NCBI GenBank assembly: GCA_902826605.1
Contig: CADEFM010000004.1
Span: 62,001 to 126,000, forward strand
Reading direction: 5' to 3'
DNA from: an uncultured Acidobacteriota bacterium
GTDB lineage: Bacteria > Acidobacteriota > Terriglobia > Bryobacterales > Bryobacteraceae
Length of the DNA: 64,000 bases
A program made the translations under genes and the position numbers. How positions within the stretch are numbered: position 1 is the first letter of the stretch; every line of letters begins with the position of its first letter. The notes beneath the pieces were generated by a model. It was not told the DNA's origin and did not search any database. It was given only the letters and a program-made list of their open reading frames with translations. Below, piece by piece: positions 1 through 10,470 of the stretch.

Positions 1-1
1 T

Positions 2-217
2 GGCATTCGCGAGGCGATTCTGCCGGCCGAAAACATCAAGGATCTTCCGGACATCCCGGAAAATATCCGTAACGATATGAAACTGCATTTCGTCAGTTCG
101 ATGGACGAAGTGCTGAAGCTGGCGCTGGAGCGGGAAATCGAAATGGCTCCCATTTCGGCGATGCTGACCGCCGCCGAAATCGTGGCACGCTCCCGGGAAG
201 AAAAAGTTACCCACTAA
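2..217 (+). CDS. lon: ATP-dependent protease Lon, C-terminal end (partial)
   Basis: The open frame runs in from the left edge and stops at 217, leaving the last 71 residues. It contains GIREAILPAENIKDL and DIPENIRNDM, the conserved end of the Lon S16 serine protease domain, followed by a helical tail. The catalytic Ser-Lys dyad lies outside the window. Lon is a cytoplasmic AAA+ protease that degrades misfolded and regulatory proteins. engB follows 45 bases downstream on the same strand, so the two may be cotranscribed. The family call is firm; nothing can be said about the N-terminal substrate-binding or AAA+ parts. Confidence 0.93.
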   Translation, partial: GIREAILPAENIKDLPDIPENIRNDMKLHFVSSMDEVLKLALEREIEMAPISAMLTAAEIVARSREEKVTH

Positions 218-762
218 CGGCAAGCGTGGGCAGGCACCCTTGTTCACGCAGGTTCCACCCCCATGGCCGCCAGGTTTATAATTAGTGCAGCCAGACCGGA
301 TCAGTTCCCGCCGGAGGCGGACGCGGAAATCGCGTTCTTCGGCCGCAGCAACGTCGGCAAATCCAGCTTGATAAATGCATTGCTGGGGACCGATGGCTTG
401 GCGTACACCAGTGCCCGACCGGGCTGTACGCAGTCGATCAACTTCTTTGAGGTCGATGGAGGCTACCGTTTCGTCGATCTGCCCGGGTACGGGTACGCAA
501 AAGTTCCCAAGCACATCACGCAGGAATGGAAGCAACTGATCGAAGAGTATTTGCTGGGGCGAGGAACACTGAAGCTGGCGCTGATTATCTTGGATGCGCG
601 GCGCGGATGGATGGAAAAGGATCTCGAGCTGAAAGAATGGCTGGAAGTCCACGGGCGGCCCTTTGCGGTGGTCGCCACGAAAATCGACAAGTTGAAGACG
701 CAAAAAGAACGGCATAAAAGCCGGAGCGCGCTCCGCGAAACGTATGCGGGAGAAGTGCTCGA

Positions 763-2373
<1,611 letters not shown>

Positions 2374-2391
2374 CGCTGACCTGAAGCTCAA

Positions 2392-4146
2392 TTACTCGAG
2401 TGTGGGCGAATTGCTCGAAACCTGCAAGGCCTTGTGAAGCTCAAGCCTTAAGGTCTTGGAGCGATCTTCAAAGAAGCGTTTGAAGTTTGCCAGTCTGAGG
2501 TCGGAATCAGGGATAAGCTGGCTTCGCAAGAAATCTGAGCGAGCCTTTTCGCTGGGGTAGGTTTCCTCTAGCCACTCCGCGAAAGGCTGACTCGATTTTT
2601 CCATATTAGGGATGTTCTGAAGGATCTGTAGGTTTGGAATTTCGTCGCAATTCTCGAGGCAAAAATCTACTTCGTGCGCAGGTACGCCTGCCTGAAGCAA
2701 TTTCTTTCGAGTGAAGATGGTTTGGGGATGAACATGGTCCAAATGGACGTTATTGCGATAATCGATCCCTGGAAAAAGGAGTGACAACACGAGGAATACC
2801 TGCTTCTGGCCATATCGCACGGAAAGAAGATCGTCAATGTCTTCGCTAGAGAATCGTATCGGCCGATTCATTTGATGTAGTTTTTCAGCAAGTGCATCTG
2901 CAGGGAAAACGCCGTTAGAAGCTCGAATTACGGAACGGACATTCGTTAGTACAGTGTCGCCTTGCGCACCAAAAGCCCCGCGGAGCAAGCTCCGAAAAAG
3001 CCACTGCCGGATCGCTGCTCTATCCGTAAGGTATTTCGTCGATGAATCGTAATTGGCGGGTAGACCACGTTTGAGCAGGTAGTACGCAATCGGCAAAACA
3101 GAGTTGGCGGAGGTCAATGAACGTTCTGAGAGACCGAAGCTCATCAGCAAAGCGACTGCCTGCCGTAATGCTTCTGTGATGTTCTTCCAGTTATCTTCTA
3201 TCTTCTTGGTGTTCGTAGCATTGAAATTGGTAACTTTGAACCGAATATCCTGAATCTCATCGGTGAGAACAAGACAGGCCTTCATAACCAAGTCCTTGTC
3301 GAAATTGAAGCGGTGGTCCGGACCGTTGAGTTGATCAACTAACGCATTGATTTCGTCCCGTGCATTTAAAGACTTCCACTGAGCAGTGGCGGTGGAAAGC
3401 AGCAAGTCCGAATACGCAAGTTGGGTCCCGCCGCTATTGACACGAATGAAGATCCGTAGGACCTTATCGAGATCTTGATCCTCCTCTAAGTAGTAGTTGA
3501 TGATGGCTGATTTGTTCACTTTGTCGAAGAAATCAAACAACGCACCCGACGCAAAATCATGATTCGCAAGTCCTCGCTTCGCCAAAAAGGTGTTTACTTC
3601 TCTCTCTGCTTTGAACTCCAAGATATCGCTGGCGCGAAACCAGTGCTTGTCTGAGGAACTCGATGCCTCTTCCGCCGTCAAGAACGCGAAATCATACGTT
3701 CCGTATTCGTCATCTTCCCTCGGTCCGAGTAGGTTCAGGTGCAACGCTCGTCGAAGATACGCGTCCGGACTAGTCCGCCACTTCCACTTGGTCCTCGCTG
3801 CATAGCTGCCACGAAGGCCAATGTTAAGTGCGGTCAAACGTTGCTGGCCGTCGAGGGCAGCAATCACTTCCCGCTTTTCCATGAAGTCTACTTTTTGGTT
3901 GTGGCGGCCATCACGCTCATGGTAGTCCCGAATAAATTCATAGAATTCATACTCTTTGCTGTTCGCGGGTGAAACTTGCCAGAACAGGAATGAACCAATG
4001 GGGTAGCCGCGGAGTATCGAATCGAATAATTGCTCAATCTGCCACGTTTCCCAAACAAACTCGCGTTGGATCGCGGGCAAGAAATATCTTTTCGTTTCGA
4101 TGTTTTCAAGAACCTTACGAATTGTAAGCGGGGCTTGGAAGGACAT
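2392..4146 (-). CDS. DUF262/DUF1524 protein, GmrSD-like nuclease candidate
   Basis: The 584-residue product begins with a DUF262 (ParB-like nucleotidase) domain: PAIQREFVW near residue 24, RGYPIGSFLFW near 46 and the diagnostic DGQQRLTALN near 98. The C-terminal part carries LDHVHPQT near 466 followed by NLQILQN, matching the His-Asn pattern of the DUF1524 HNH nuclease fold. Fused proteins of this layout include GmrSD-type modification-dependent restriction enzymes and BrxU/SspE-like defence proteins. That family knowledge suggests antiphage defence, but no partner gene is adjacent. Base composition looks clearly more AT-rich than its neighbours, which fits acquisition by transfer. It lies tail to tail with rho. 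Confidence 0.85.
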   Translation of the reverse strand: MSFQAPLTIRKVLENIETKRYFLPAIQREFVWETWQIEQLFDSILRGYPIGSFLFWQVSPANSKEYEFYEFIRDYHERDGRHNQKVDFMEKREVIAALDGQQRLTALNIGLRGSYAARTKWKWRTSPDAYLRRALHLNLLGPREDDEYGTYDFAFLTAEEASSSSDKHWFRASDILEFKAEREVNTFLAKRGLANHDFASGALFDFFDKVNKSAIINYYLEEDQDLDKVLRIFIRVNSGGTQLAYSDLLLSTATAQWKSLNARDEINALVDQLNGPDHRFNFDKDLVMKACLVLTDEIQDIRFKVTNFNATNTKKIEDNWKNITEALRQAVALLMSFGLSERSLTSANSVLPIAYYLLKRGLPANYDSSTKYLTDRAAIRQWLFRSLLRGAFGAQGDTVLTNVRSVIRASNGVFPADALAEKLHQMNRPIRFSSEDIDDLLSVRYGQKQVFLVLSLLFPGIDYRNNVHLDHVHPQTIFTRKKLLQAGVPAHEVDFCLENCDEIPNLQILQNIPNMEKSSQPFAEWLEETYPSEKARSDFLRSQLIPDSDLRLANFKRFFEDRSKTLRLELHKALQVSSNSPTLE

Positions 4147-4217
4147 GAGCGCGTAATGACCTCATTCGCTTTAAACAGAGTTGAATTAGACAAGCTTACC
4201 TCAAACACCACCCTCGT

Positions 4218-5225
4218 CTACTTCTTCGTGTGCCGCTCCAGCATCTTCCGCCGCACCACGCCCCCGTAAACATTGCCTTGCGCGTCCACGCCCACGCCCT
4301 CTGCGCCGCTGTGATCCTGCGTGGTGGATTCCATATCCTCAATGAAATATTTCACTGAGCCATCCTTCGCGCTGCCGATGCGGATGCCTTTTTTCCAGCC
4401 TGGATTGTCCGGGCCCCATGATTCGGAATCCGCCACATACATTGTGTCGTCAGGCGCGATGAAGATCCCGCTCGGGCGGCTCCATTGCTTCCACGTTTCA
4501 AGGTGTTTGCCATCCTGATCGAAAATCTGAATGCGATTGTTGTTGCGGTCTCCTACGAACAGGCGGCCCCGCGAATCGATGGCGATGGTGTGCGGCGCGT
4601 TGAACTCGCCGGGTCCCGCTCCAGCGTGTCCGAAGGACTTGATGAACTTGCCGTCCTTTGAAAACTTCGAAACGCGATCGTTGCCCTTGGTGCCTCCATT
4701 GTGTCCTTCGGTTACGAAAATGTCGCCATTGCTCGCCACTGCCACGTCGGTGGGCTCATCGAACATCCCCGGGCCGGAGCCGGCCACGCCGGCCTTGCCG
4801 AGCGTCATCAGCACCTTGCCTTCCGGGCTGAACTTGAACACCTGATAGCCCTTGCCTTCGCCCAACTGCGCGTCGGTCACCCACAGATTGCCATCGCGAT
4901 CCACAGTCGCGCCGTGAGGGAAAATGAACATTCCTTCGCCCCAGCTCTTCAGCAGTTTTCCAGAAGCATCGAATTTGAGGATGGGTGGCTCCCTTCGTCC
5001 CGCGCAGGAATTTTCATTACAGCGATGGATTACGTAAACGCTGCCGTCCTTCGCCACTTCAATCGCCGTCACCGCGGCCCACGGAGCGCCGCCGGGCGGT
5101 TTCGCCCAATCACGCGAGGTGCGGTACAGCTGAGGCAAATCGTTGAGCGGCTGCACCGCCGTCTGCGCCGTTAAAGAAGCAGTGACTGCCAGCATCGTAA
5201 TGAGCGGCCATTGGATTCGTCGCAT
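4218..5225 (-). CDS. Exported NHL-repeat beta-propeller protein
   Basis: The 335-residue product starts at the ATG at 5225, which gives MRRIQWPLITMLAVTASLTAQ, a clear signal peptide. A longer frame to 5300 would bury it. The mature part has about six NHL blades, for example GATVDRDGNLWVTD, GEFNAPHTIAIDSRGRLFVGD and PSGIFIAPDDTMYVADS. The fold resembles the peptidylglycine alpha-amidating lyase propeller, but exported NHL proteins of this phylum have many roles and no substrate can be named. The gene is divergent from mutL, with about 96 bases between their starts. Confidence 0.8.
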   Translation of the reverse strand: MRRIQWPLITMLAVTASLTAQTAVQPLNDLPQLYRTSRDWAKPPGGAPWAAVTAIEVAKDGSVYVIHRCNENSCAGRREPPILKFDASGKLLKSWGEGMFIFPHGATVDRDGNLWVTDAQLGEGKGYQVFKFSPEGKVLMTLGKAGVAGSGPGMFDEPTDVAVASNGDIFVTEGHNGGTKGNDRVSKFSKDGKFIKSFGHAGAGPGEFNAPHTIAIDSRGRLFVGDRNNNRIQIFDQDGKHLETWKQWSRPSGIFIAPDDTMYVADSESWGPDNPGWKKGIRIGSAKDGSVKYFIEDMESTTQDHSGAEGVGVDAQGNVYGGVVRRKMLERHTKK

Positions 5226-5265
5226 CTTGCAAATATACACCCGGCAGGCATGCGCGAACCCGGCG

Positions 5266-5271
5266 TATAAT
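5266..5271 (+). promoter_or_regulatory. Probable -10 element upstream of mutL
   Basis: A perfect TATAAT hexamer lies 50 bases before the mutL start, in the short divergent gap with the NHL gene. No good -35 hexamer is seen 16-18 bases upstream. Similar CGTATAATC sequences precede the genes starting at 16160 and 27523, which supports real -10 use. Confidence 0.45.
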
Positions 5272-5321
5272 CGAGCAGGAGTTTCCCTCTTCGCCTTCAC
5301 GAAGGGTCGAGTTCCCTCCGT

Positions 5322-7319
5322 ATGGGCCGCATCCGCGTACTCTCAGACAATGTCGCCAATAAAATCGCCGCGGGCGAGGTGGTGGAACGGCCGGCCAGCG
5401 TCGTAAAAGAGCTGCTCGAAAATTCTCTCGACGCCGGCGCGACTGAGTTCCGTTTAGACGTCGAGGCCGGCGGGCGCAGGCTGATGCGCCTGGCCGACAA
5501 TGGCATGGGCATGATGCGCGACGATGCGCTGCTGGCCTTTGAGCGCCACGCCACCAGCAAACTCTCCGACGTAAAAGATCTGCTTTCCATCGCCACACTC
5601 GGATTTCGCGGTGAAGCCCTGCCGTCCATCGCTTCAGTCTCGCGACTGCTGCTCGAAACGCGTGCGCGGGAAGACTCCGTGGGCACCGTCGTCGAGATCG
5701 CGGGCGGCAAGATCCTCAAATGCGAGGATGTTGCACTCGCTGGCGGCACCATCATCACCGTGCGCGACCTGTTCTTCAACGTGCCGGCGCGCAAGAAGTT
5801 TCTAAGGTCGGAGCAGACTGAAATCGCACACATTGCGTCGCTGATCACCCACTACAGTCTGGCGCATCCTGATAAAAGCTTCCTATTGCGCCACAATAAC
5901 GCCGAACTGCTGAACGTCACGCCCGTCGCCACCCAGCGCGAGCGGGTCTATCAGGTGTTCGGCACGCAAATGGTGGAAGACTTGATCGACTTAGGTGATC
6001 GCAGTAAAGACCTTCCCGCGCCCGCCGACGAGCCCGACCTCACCCCCCGCCGCTTTCGTCTCCGGGGCTTCGTCAGTGGCCCGCATGTGCAGAAGCTGAA
6101 TCGCAATGCGATTTACCTGTTCGTCAATGGACGTTTGATTCGGGATCGCCTGCTAATGCATGCGATAACTTCCGCGTATCACAACTTGATGCCCCCGGCG
6201 TGCTATCCCTTCGCACTGTTGTTTCTCGATTGCGATTTGGAAGAGGTGGACGTCAACGTCCATCCTTCGAAAACGGAAATACGCTTCCGGCATGGATCGA
6301 TGGCGCACGACTTCGTTCGCGATACGGTCCGCGAAATTCTCATCGCCCAACGGCCCGTATCCAGCCTGCCTTTGCGGCCCTCTCCACAGCCCGGCGCGGC
6401 GCTGCCGTATTCCGAGTTCACGCAGCGGATCGAAAACATGAGTTTGCCAGAGAGTGCCGTTCCCGACGCCGCGAGTTTCGGCGGCGCATATCCCACCGGC
6501 GGGTTGACGAGCGCCACGGCTCCGGGCCTTGCTACGGAAGATCCGGCTTCATTGCCGGAATTCGTTTTGCGGCGGCCGCAGTCCCCCGCGCCGCGCTTCG
6601 ATTTCGGCGGGTTCAATCTCCAGCAGGAAGGTTCACCCGCAGCGCATTCTCCGGCCTTCGCGCCGAAGCTCACCGCTCCCGATACGCACGGCCCCTTGTT
6701 TCCGGATGCCGCCATGCCCGCGCCGGAAAGCCTGGAAGCGTTGCGCGACCTTCGTCCGCTCGGCCAGATTCACGACAGCTTTATCATCGCTGCCGGTCGC
6801 GACGGACTGTGGATCATCGACCAGCATGTGGCGCATGAGCGCATCTTATTTGAACAGGTGCTGGCATCGCGGAGCCGTGGAACCGTGGAAACACAGGGCC
6901 TGCTGATGCCCTTGGTGATTCAGCTCACACCGGCGCAGCAGATTGAATACGCGCGTATCGCCGACGAATTGAATTCGCTGGGGTTTGACACGGAGCCATT
7001 CGGGAACCGCACCATTGCCGTGAAGTCTGCGCCTGCGGGCATCGGCCCGGCGGATATTGAGAAGGTCATTTTCGAGATTTTGGAAATCGCCGAGCACGAA
7101 TTGAGAAAAGCGTCGCTCGATGATCTGCGCCGCGGCATGGCCGCGTCTATCGCATGCCGAGCGGCCATCAAGATCAACATGAAACTCGACCCGGCCAAGA
7201 TGGACTGGCTCCTCCGCGCCCTCGCCGCCACGTCCTCACCCATGAGCTGCCCTCACGGACGCCCCATCGCCCTGCGCTACGCTACTCGCGATATCCTTAA
7301 AAGCTTCCACCGCATATGA
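5322..7319 (+). CDS. mutL: DNA mismatch repair protein MutL, endonuclease type
   Basis: The 665-residue product couples mismatch recognition by MutS to strand incision. The N-terminal GHKL ATPase shows NKIAAGEVVERPASVVKELL, ENSLDAGA and GFRGEALPSIASV. A proline-rich linker covers about 345-470. The C-terminal dimerisation domain begins near 480 and carries DQHVAHERILFE from residue 500, matching the DQHA(x)2E(x)4E metal site apart from Ala to Val, together with ACRAAIK and CPHGRP (from 643). These motifs mark a MutL with its own nickase activity, as in bacteria lacking MutH. It overlaps crcB by ATGA, so the two are translationally coupled. Confidence 0.96.
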   Translation: MGRIRVLSDNVANKIAAGEVVERPASVVKELLENSLDAGATEFRLDVEAGGRRLMRLADNGMGMMRDDALLAFERHATSKLSDVKDLLSIATLGFRGEALPSIASVSRLLLETRAREDSVGTVVEIAGGKILKCEDVALAGGTIITVRDLFFNVPARKKFLRSEQTEIAHIASLITHYSLAHPDKSFLLRHNNAELLNVTPVATQRERVYQVFGTQMVEDLIDLGDRSKDLPAPADEPDLTPRRFRLRGFVSGPHVQKLNRNAIYLFVNGRLIRDRLLMHAITSAYHNLMPPACYPFALLFLDCDLEEVDVNVHPSKTEIRFRHGSMAHDFVRDTVREILIAQRPVSSLPLRPSPQPGAALPYSEFTQRIENMSLPESAVPDAASFGGAYPTGGLTSATAPGLATEDPASLPEFVLRRPQSPAPRFDFGGFNLQQEGSPAAHSPAFAPKLTAPDTHGPLFPDAAMPAPESLEALRDLRPLGQIHDSFIIAAGRDGLWIIDQHVAHERILFEQVLASRSRGTVETQGLLMPLVIQLTPAQQIEYARIADELNSLGFDTEPFGNRTIAVKSAPAGIGPADIEKVIFEILEIAEHELRKASLDDLRRGMAASIACRAAIKINMKLDPAKMDWLLRALAATSSPMSCPHGRPIALRYATRDILKSFHRI

Positions 7320-7705
7320 ATCGTTACCTGCTGGTTATGCTGGGGGCGGCTTTGGGCGGCCTCGCGCGTTATGCGATCGGCAATGCCGTTACGCAACGTT
7401 TCGAAGCACGATTCCCGCTGGGAACGCTAGTAGTGAACGTCACCGGATGTTTCTTGATCGGCATTCTCATGACGCTATTCGTAAGCCGGGGCGATCCCAA
7501 CCCCGCCTTACGGCTGCTGCTGGTGACGGGGTTGTTGGGAGGCTACACTACGTTTTCCAGTTTCGGTTGGGAAACGTTTGAAGCCGTCGAAAAAGACACG
7601 TTTTTCACCGGCGCGGCAAATGTGCTTCTCAGCGTCGTGCTCGGATACGCCGCTGTGTGGCTGGGAGCCACGCTCACCGGGTGGCTGGCCCGGGGCCCGC
7701 GATGA
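7316..7705 (+). CDS. crcB: Fluoride-specific ion channel CrcB/Fluc
   Basis: The 129-residue membrane protein exports fluoride as a dual-topology dimer. It has four predicted membrane helices and the family motifs GAALGGLARY (10-19), GTLVVNVTGCFLIG (near 40-53) and GGYTTFSSF (near 80-88), which carries the Phe residues lining the pore. Start and stop overlap both neighbours by ATGA, so it is the middle gene of the mutL-crcB-lhgO unit. No fluoride riboswitch precedes it, which fits its position inside the operon. Confidence 0.94.
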   Translation: MNRYLLVMLGAALGGLARYAIGNAVTQRFEARFPLGTLVVNVTGCFLIGILMTLFVSRGDPNPALRLLLVTGLLGGYTTFSSFGWETFEAVEKDTFFTGAANVLLSVVLGYAAVWLGATLTGWLARGPR

Positions 7706-8898
7706 ACGGACGCATTGTCGTGGTCGGTGGCGGGATCGTCGGGCTGGCCACTGCGTGGCGGCTTGGCCAGCGCTTTCCCGGCGCAAAAATCACTGTTCTC
7801 GAAAAAGAAAGCGCCGTGGGGCAGCACCAGAGCAGCCACAACTCCGGAGTTCTGCATGCGGGCCTCTACTACAAGCCCGGATCACGCAAGGCCAAGCTCG
7901 CCGTGCGCGGCATCCGCCAAATGATCGAGTTCTGTCGGCAGCATGCAGTGGCACATGAAGTCTGCGGCAAAATAGTGGTGGCCGCGGATGAGGAGGAAGT
8001 GCCGCGCCTGCGCGCGTTGCTCGAACGCGGCGAGATCAACGGCCTTCACGACCTACGCTGGCTGAGTGGCGACGAACTGCGTGAGATCGAACCCCACGCT
8101 GCCGGTGTCGCTGCCGTTCGCGTGCCGGAAGAGGGCATCGCAGACTACCCCGCCGTGTGCCAGGCGTTGGTTCGCGCAATCCGCGCGCAGGATGGCGAAG
8201 TGATCACGAACGCAGAGGTCCGCACCATTCTTCGCGATAGCGGCGAGTGGCGCATCCATAGCGCTGCCGGAGACTATAAAGCCGCGCGCATTGTCACCTG
8301 CGCCGGCCTGCATGCTGATCGCGTTGCCGAACTCACAGGCCGGCCGCGCGCCGTTCGCATCGTTCCATTTCGAGGTGAATACTATGGCATCCGGCCTGAG
8401 CGCCGTCACCTGGTGCGTAACTTGATCTATCCGGTGCCCGATCCGCGGTTTCCATTCCTCGGCGTCCACTTCACACGCATGATTCACGGGGGCGTCGAGG
8501 CGGGCCCGAACGCGGTGCTAGCATCTTCGCGCGAAGGCTACCAGAAGACCGACCTGCGCGTGGGCGATCTGGCGGACGCCCTGGCATTCTCCGGAATGTG
8601 GAAGTTCCTGCACCGTCACCGCGCCATGTGCTGGCAGGAAGTGCGCCGGTCGTTCAGCAAGGAACTTTTCTGCGCCACTCTGCAAAGACTGGTGCCGGAA
8701 ATTCAGCCTGATGATTTAACCACCGGCGGCGCGGGCGTCCGCGCCATGGCGATGGATGCGTCTGGAGCCTTGATCGAAGATTTTCACTTCGTGCAAGGCC
8801 CTGGTGAACTGCACGTGGTAAACGCGCCGAGCCCCGGTGCCACCGCGTCGCTCGCCATTGGCGAAGAGATCGCGGAACTGCTGGCGGCGCAGAAATGA
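7702..8898 (+). CDS. lhgO: L-2-hydroxyglutarate oxidase/dehydrogenase (FAD-dependent)
   Basis: The 398-residue flavoprotein oxidises L-2-hydroxyglutarate to 2-oxoglutarate, usually feeding electrons to the membrane quinone pool. The start is placed at the ATG at 7702, giving MNGRIVVVGGGIVGLATAW with the GxGxxG FAD-binding motif at 9-14. A frame extending to 7657 lies inside crcB. HNSGVLHAGLYYKPGS is the characteristic LhgO signature, and GVRAMAMD near the C-terminus fits the second FAD-contact region. It overlaps crcB by ATGA and ends 7 bases from a convergent gene. Confidence 0.9.
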   Translation: MNGRIVVVGGGIVGLATAWRLGQRFPGAKITVLEKESAVGQHQSSHNSGVLHAGLYYKPGSRKAKLAVRGIRQMIEFCRQHAVAHEVCGKIVVAADEEEVPRLRALLERGEINGLHDLRWLSGDELREIEPHAAGVAAVRVPEEGIADYPAVCQALVRAIRAQDGEVITNAEVRTILRDSGEWRIHSAAGDYKAARIVTCAGLHADRVAELTGRPRAVRIVPFRGEYYGIRPERRHLVRNLIYPVPDPRFPFLGVHFTRMIHGGVEAGPNAVLASSREGYQKTDLRVGDLADALAFSGMWKFLHRHRAMCWQEVRRSFSKELFCATLQRLVPEIQPDDLTTGGAGVRAMAMDASGALIEDFHFVQGPGELHVVNAPSPGATASLAIGEEIAELLAAQK

Positions 8899-8905
8899 GG
8901 CTGCC

Positions 8906-9988
8906 CTAGTCCCGCCGCAGCGCGTCGGTGAGCTTTGAAGCGAAAGCTGAATCTGGCTGTTTGGTCTTATGCGGCTCGCTAGCTTTCTCTTCCGCAAACG
9001 CTGGGGCCGCCGCCTCAGTCGCTAACGGCGGGTTCAAGTACTGCTCCTTCTTAAGCACCGACCGTTCCAGCGCCGAACTGTAGCCGGTGAAAAGCCCGGT
9101 CCCGAACCGATCTTTGGCCACATGCGCCCGCATGGATTCCATCTTGGAATCCATGTTGTCCAGATGATGCAGCAGCAGCGCCTCCGGAAACGAGGGCAAT
9201 TTGGGCGAGCCGAACTCCAGCGATCCGTGGTGGCTCAGAATCAGGTGCACCACCAGATCGCGCAGCGCCGGCGGGAAGCCCGGAATCTCGCGAACGGCGT
9301 CTTCTACCATGCGCACGCCCATGGTGATGTGTCCTACCAGTTGTCCTTGCGTGCTGTAGCCCAAACTGCGTGAGTACGTGAGCTCATGAATCTTGCCGAC
9401 GTCATGCAGAATCACACCCGTCAGCAGCAGATCGAAATCGATATCCGGGTAATGGGCCGCCGTGAATCGCGCTAAATGGCATAGCGACAGAACGTGTTCC
9501 ACAAGTCCGCCAATCCAGTTATGATGCATTGATTTCGCGGCCGGAGCCGTGCGATATGCGAGCGCCACCGCCTCATCCGCGAAAATCTTGTCGAGCATCG
9601 CCTTCAGGTACGGATTCGTCACGGACGAAATCCACTGCCGCAGCTCCGCGAACATTTCGTCACGGTCGCGTTTGGATGCCGGCAGATAGTCGGCAATGTC
9701 GATTTCCGATTCCGGCACCGGCTGCAAACGATGAATCGTGAGCTGCAAACGATTCTGAAAAATCTGAACCATGCCTTTCACGCGCAGGAAACCGTCCCGC
9801 TCGAACAGGTTCATGGACTCGGGCACGTTGTCCCACATCTTGGCTTCCAGATCGCCCGTGCGGTCGCACAGGATCAGCGACAGATATGGCTCTCCGGTCT
9901 TCTTTTGACGGATTTCCTTGCTCTGCACCAGAAACACGCCCTGAATAAGCTGGTTCGGCGCTAGGTCGGAAACGTAGGGAGTTTTCAT
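8906..9988 (-). CDS. 3'-5' exoribonuclease YhaM family (OB-fold plus HD domain)
   Basis: The 360-residue product has an N-terminal OB-fold (residues 1-95, with LSLILCDRTGDLEAKMW and a later nucleic-acid-binding strand) and an HD phosphohydrolase domain. HD motifs include HHNWIGGLVEHVLSLC near 175, VILHDVGKI near 213 and LILSHHGSLEFGSP near 270, supplying the metal-binding His/Asp set. This layout matches YhaM-type exoribonucleases, which trim single-stranded RNA or DNA from the 3' end. The last 50 residues are low complexity. It sits 6 bases upstream of osmC's stop on the same strand, so osmC probably leads this two-gene unit with yhaM downstream. Confidence 0.87.
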   Translation of the reverse strand: MKTPYVSDLAPNQLIQGVFLVQSKEIRQKKTGEPYLSLILCDRTGDLEAKMWDNVPESMNLFERDGFLRVKGMVQIFQNRLQLTIHRLQPVPESEIDIADYLPASKRDRDEMFAELRQWISSVTNPYLKAMLDKIFADEAVALAYRTAPAAKSMHHNWIGGLVEHVLSLCHLARFTAAHYPDIDFDLLLTGVILHDVGKIHELTYSRSLGYSTQGQLVGHITMGVRMVEDAVREIPGFPPALRDLVVHLILSHHGSLEFGSPKLPSFPEALLLHHLDNMDSKMESMRAHVAKDRFGTGLFTGYSSALERSVLKKEQYLNPPLATEAAAPAFAEEKASEPHKTKQPDSAFASKLTDALRRD

Positions 9989-9994
9989 TTTCTG

Positions 9995-10402
9995 CTATAC
10001 CGCTGCCCCGATGCGCACCTTCAAGTCGATCTTTCCTTTAAGCGTATTTACCATGATGCAGCCGTTTTCGGCGATCTGCACCAGTTTCTCGAACAACTCA
10101 CGATCCCGAAAATCGGCGGAAACGTGCAGGTCGATCGCAGTGAATCGTGCGGGACTGTCAGCCATCGTTCCTGCAACTTCCGTCTGAATATTGGAAATTG
10201 CCGCTTCGCGCGCGCGTACCGCCGCAAGCAGAGTGCTCATGAAGCAGCCGCCCACTGCAGCCAGAAAATATTCACCACCCATAGGTCCCTCATCGGCGCC
10301 GCCCTTTGCGGCGGGGCGATCCACAAAAAACTTATGTGTTCGAACGGTCGCCTCGGACGTGGAAGGTGCGGTCTGCCGTAGTTGAATCTTGATTTCAGCC
10401 AT
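9995..10402 (-). CDS. OsmC/Ohr family protein
   Basis: The 135-residue product begins MAEIKIQLRQ at 10402. An upstream start at 10414 adds only four residues. Two conserved cysteines, C53 in VGGCFMST and C115 in ENGCIMVNTLKG, occupy the positions of the peroxidatic and resolving thiols of OsmC-type hydroperoxide reductases. Length and the C-terminal beta-alpha layout are normal. The likely role is removal of organic hydroperoxides, but several OsmC subfamilies have other or unknown substrates. It is transcribed toward the YhaM-like gene and divergent from the AtoE gene, with a 68-base gap. Confidence 0.85.
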   Translation of the reverse strand: MAEIKIQLRQTAPSTSEATVRTHKFFVDRPAAKGGADEGPMGGEYFLAAVGGCFMSTLLAAVRAREAAISNIQTEVAGTMADSPARFTAIDLHVSADFRDRELFEKLVQIAENGCIMVNTLKGKIDLKVRIGAAV

Positions 10403-10470
10403 GATGGTATTCACTTTAACGCATCCCGGCTGTCGGGCGACGGAGAACGACCCTCCGCAAGACTGGTATC

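Noticed and set aside
7200..7316. Fluoride riboswitch for crcB
   Set aside because: crcB overlaps mutL, leaving no leader, and no riboswitch core is visible.
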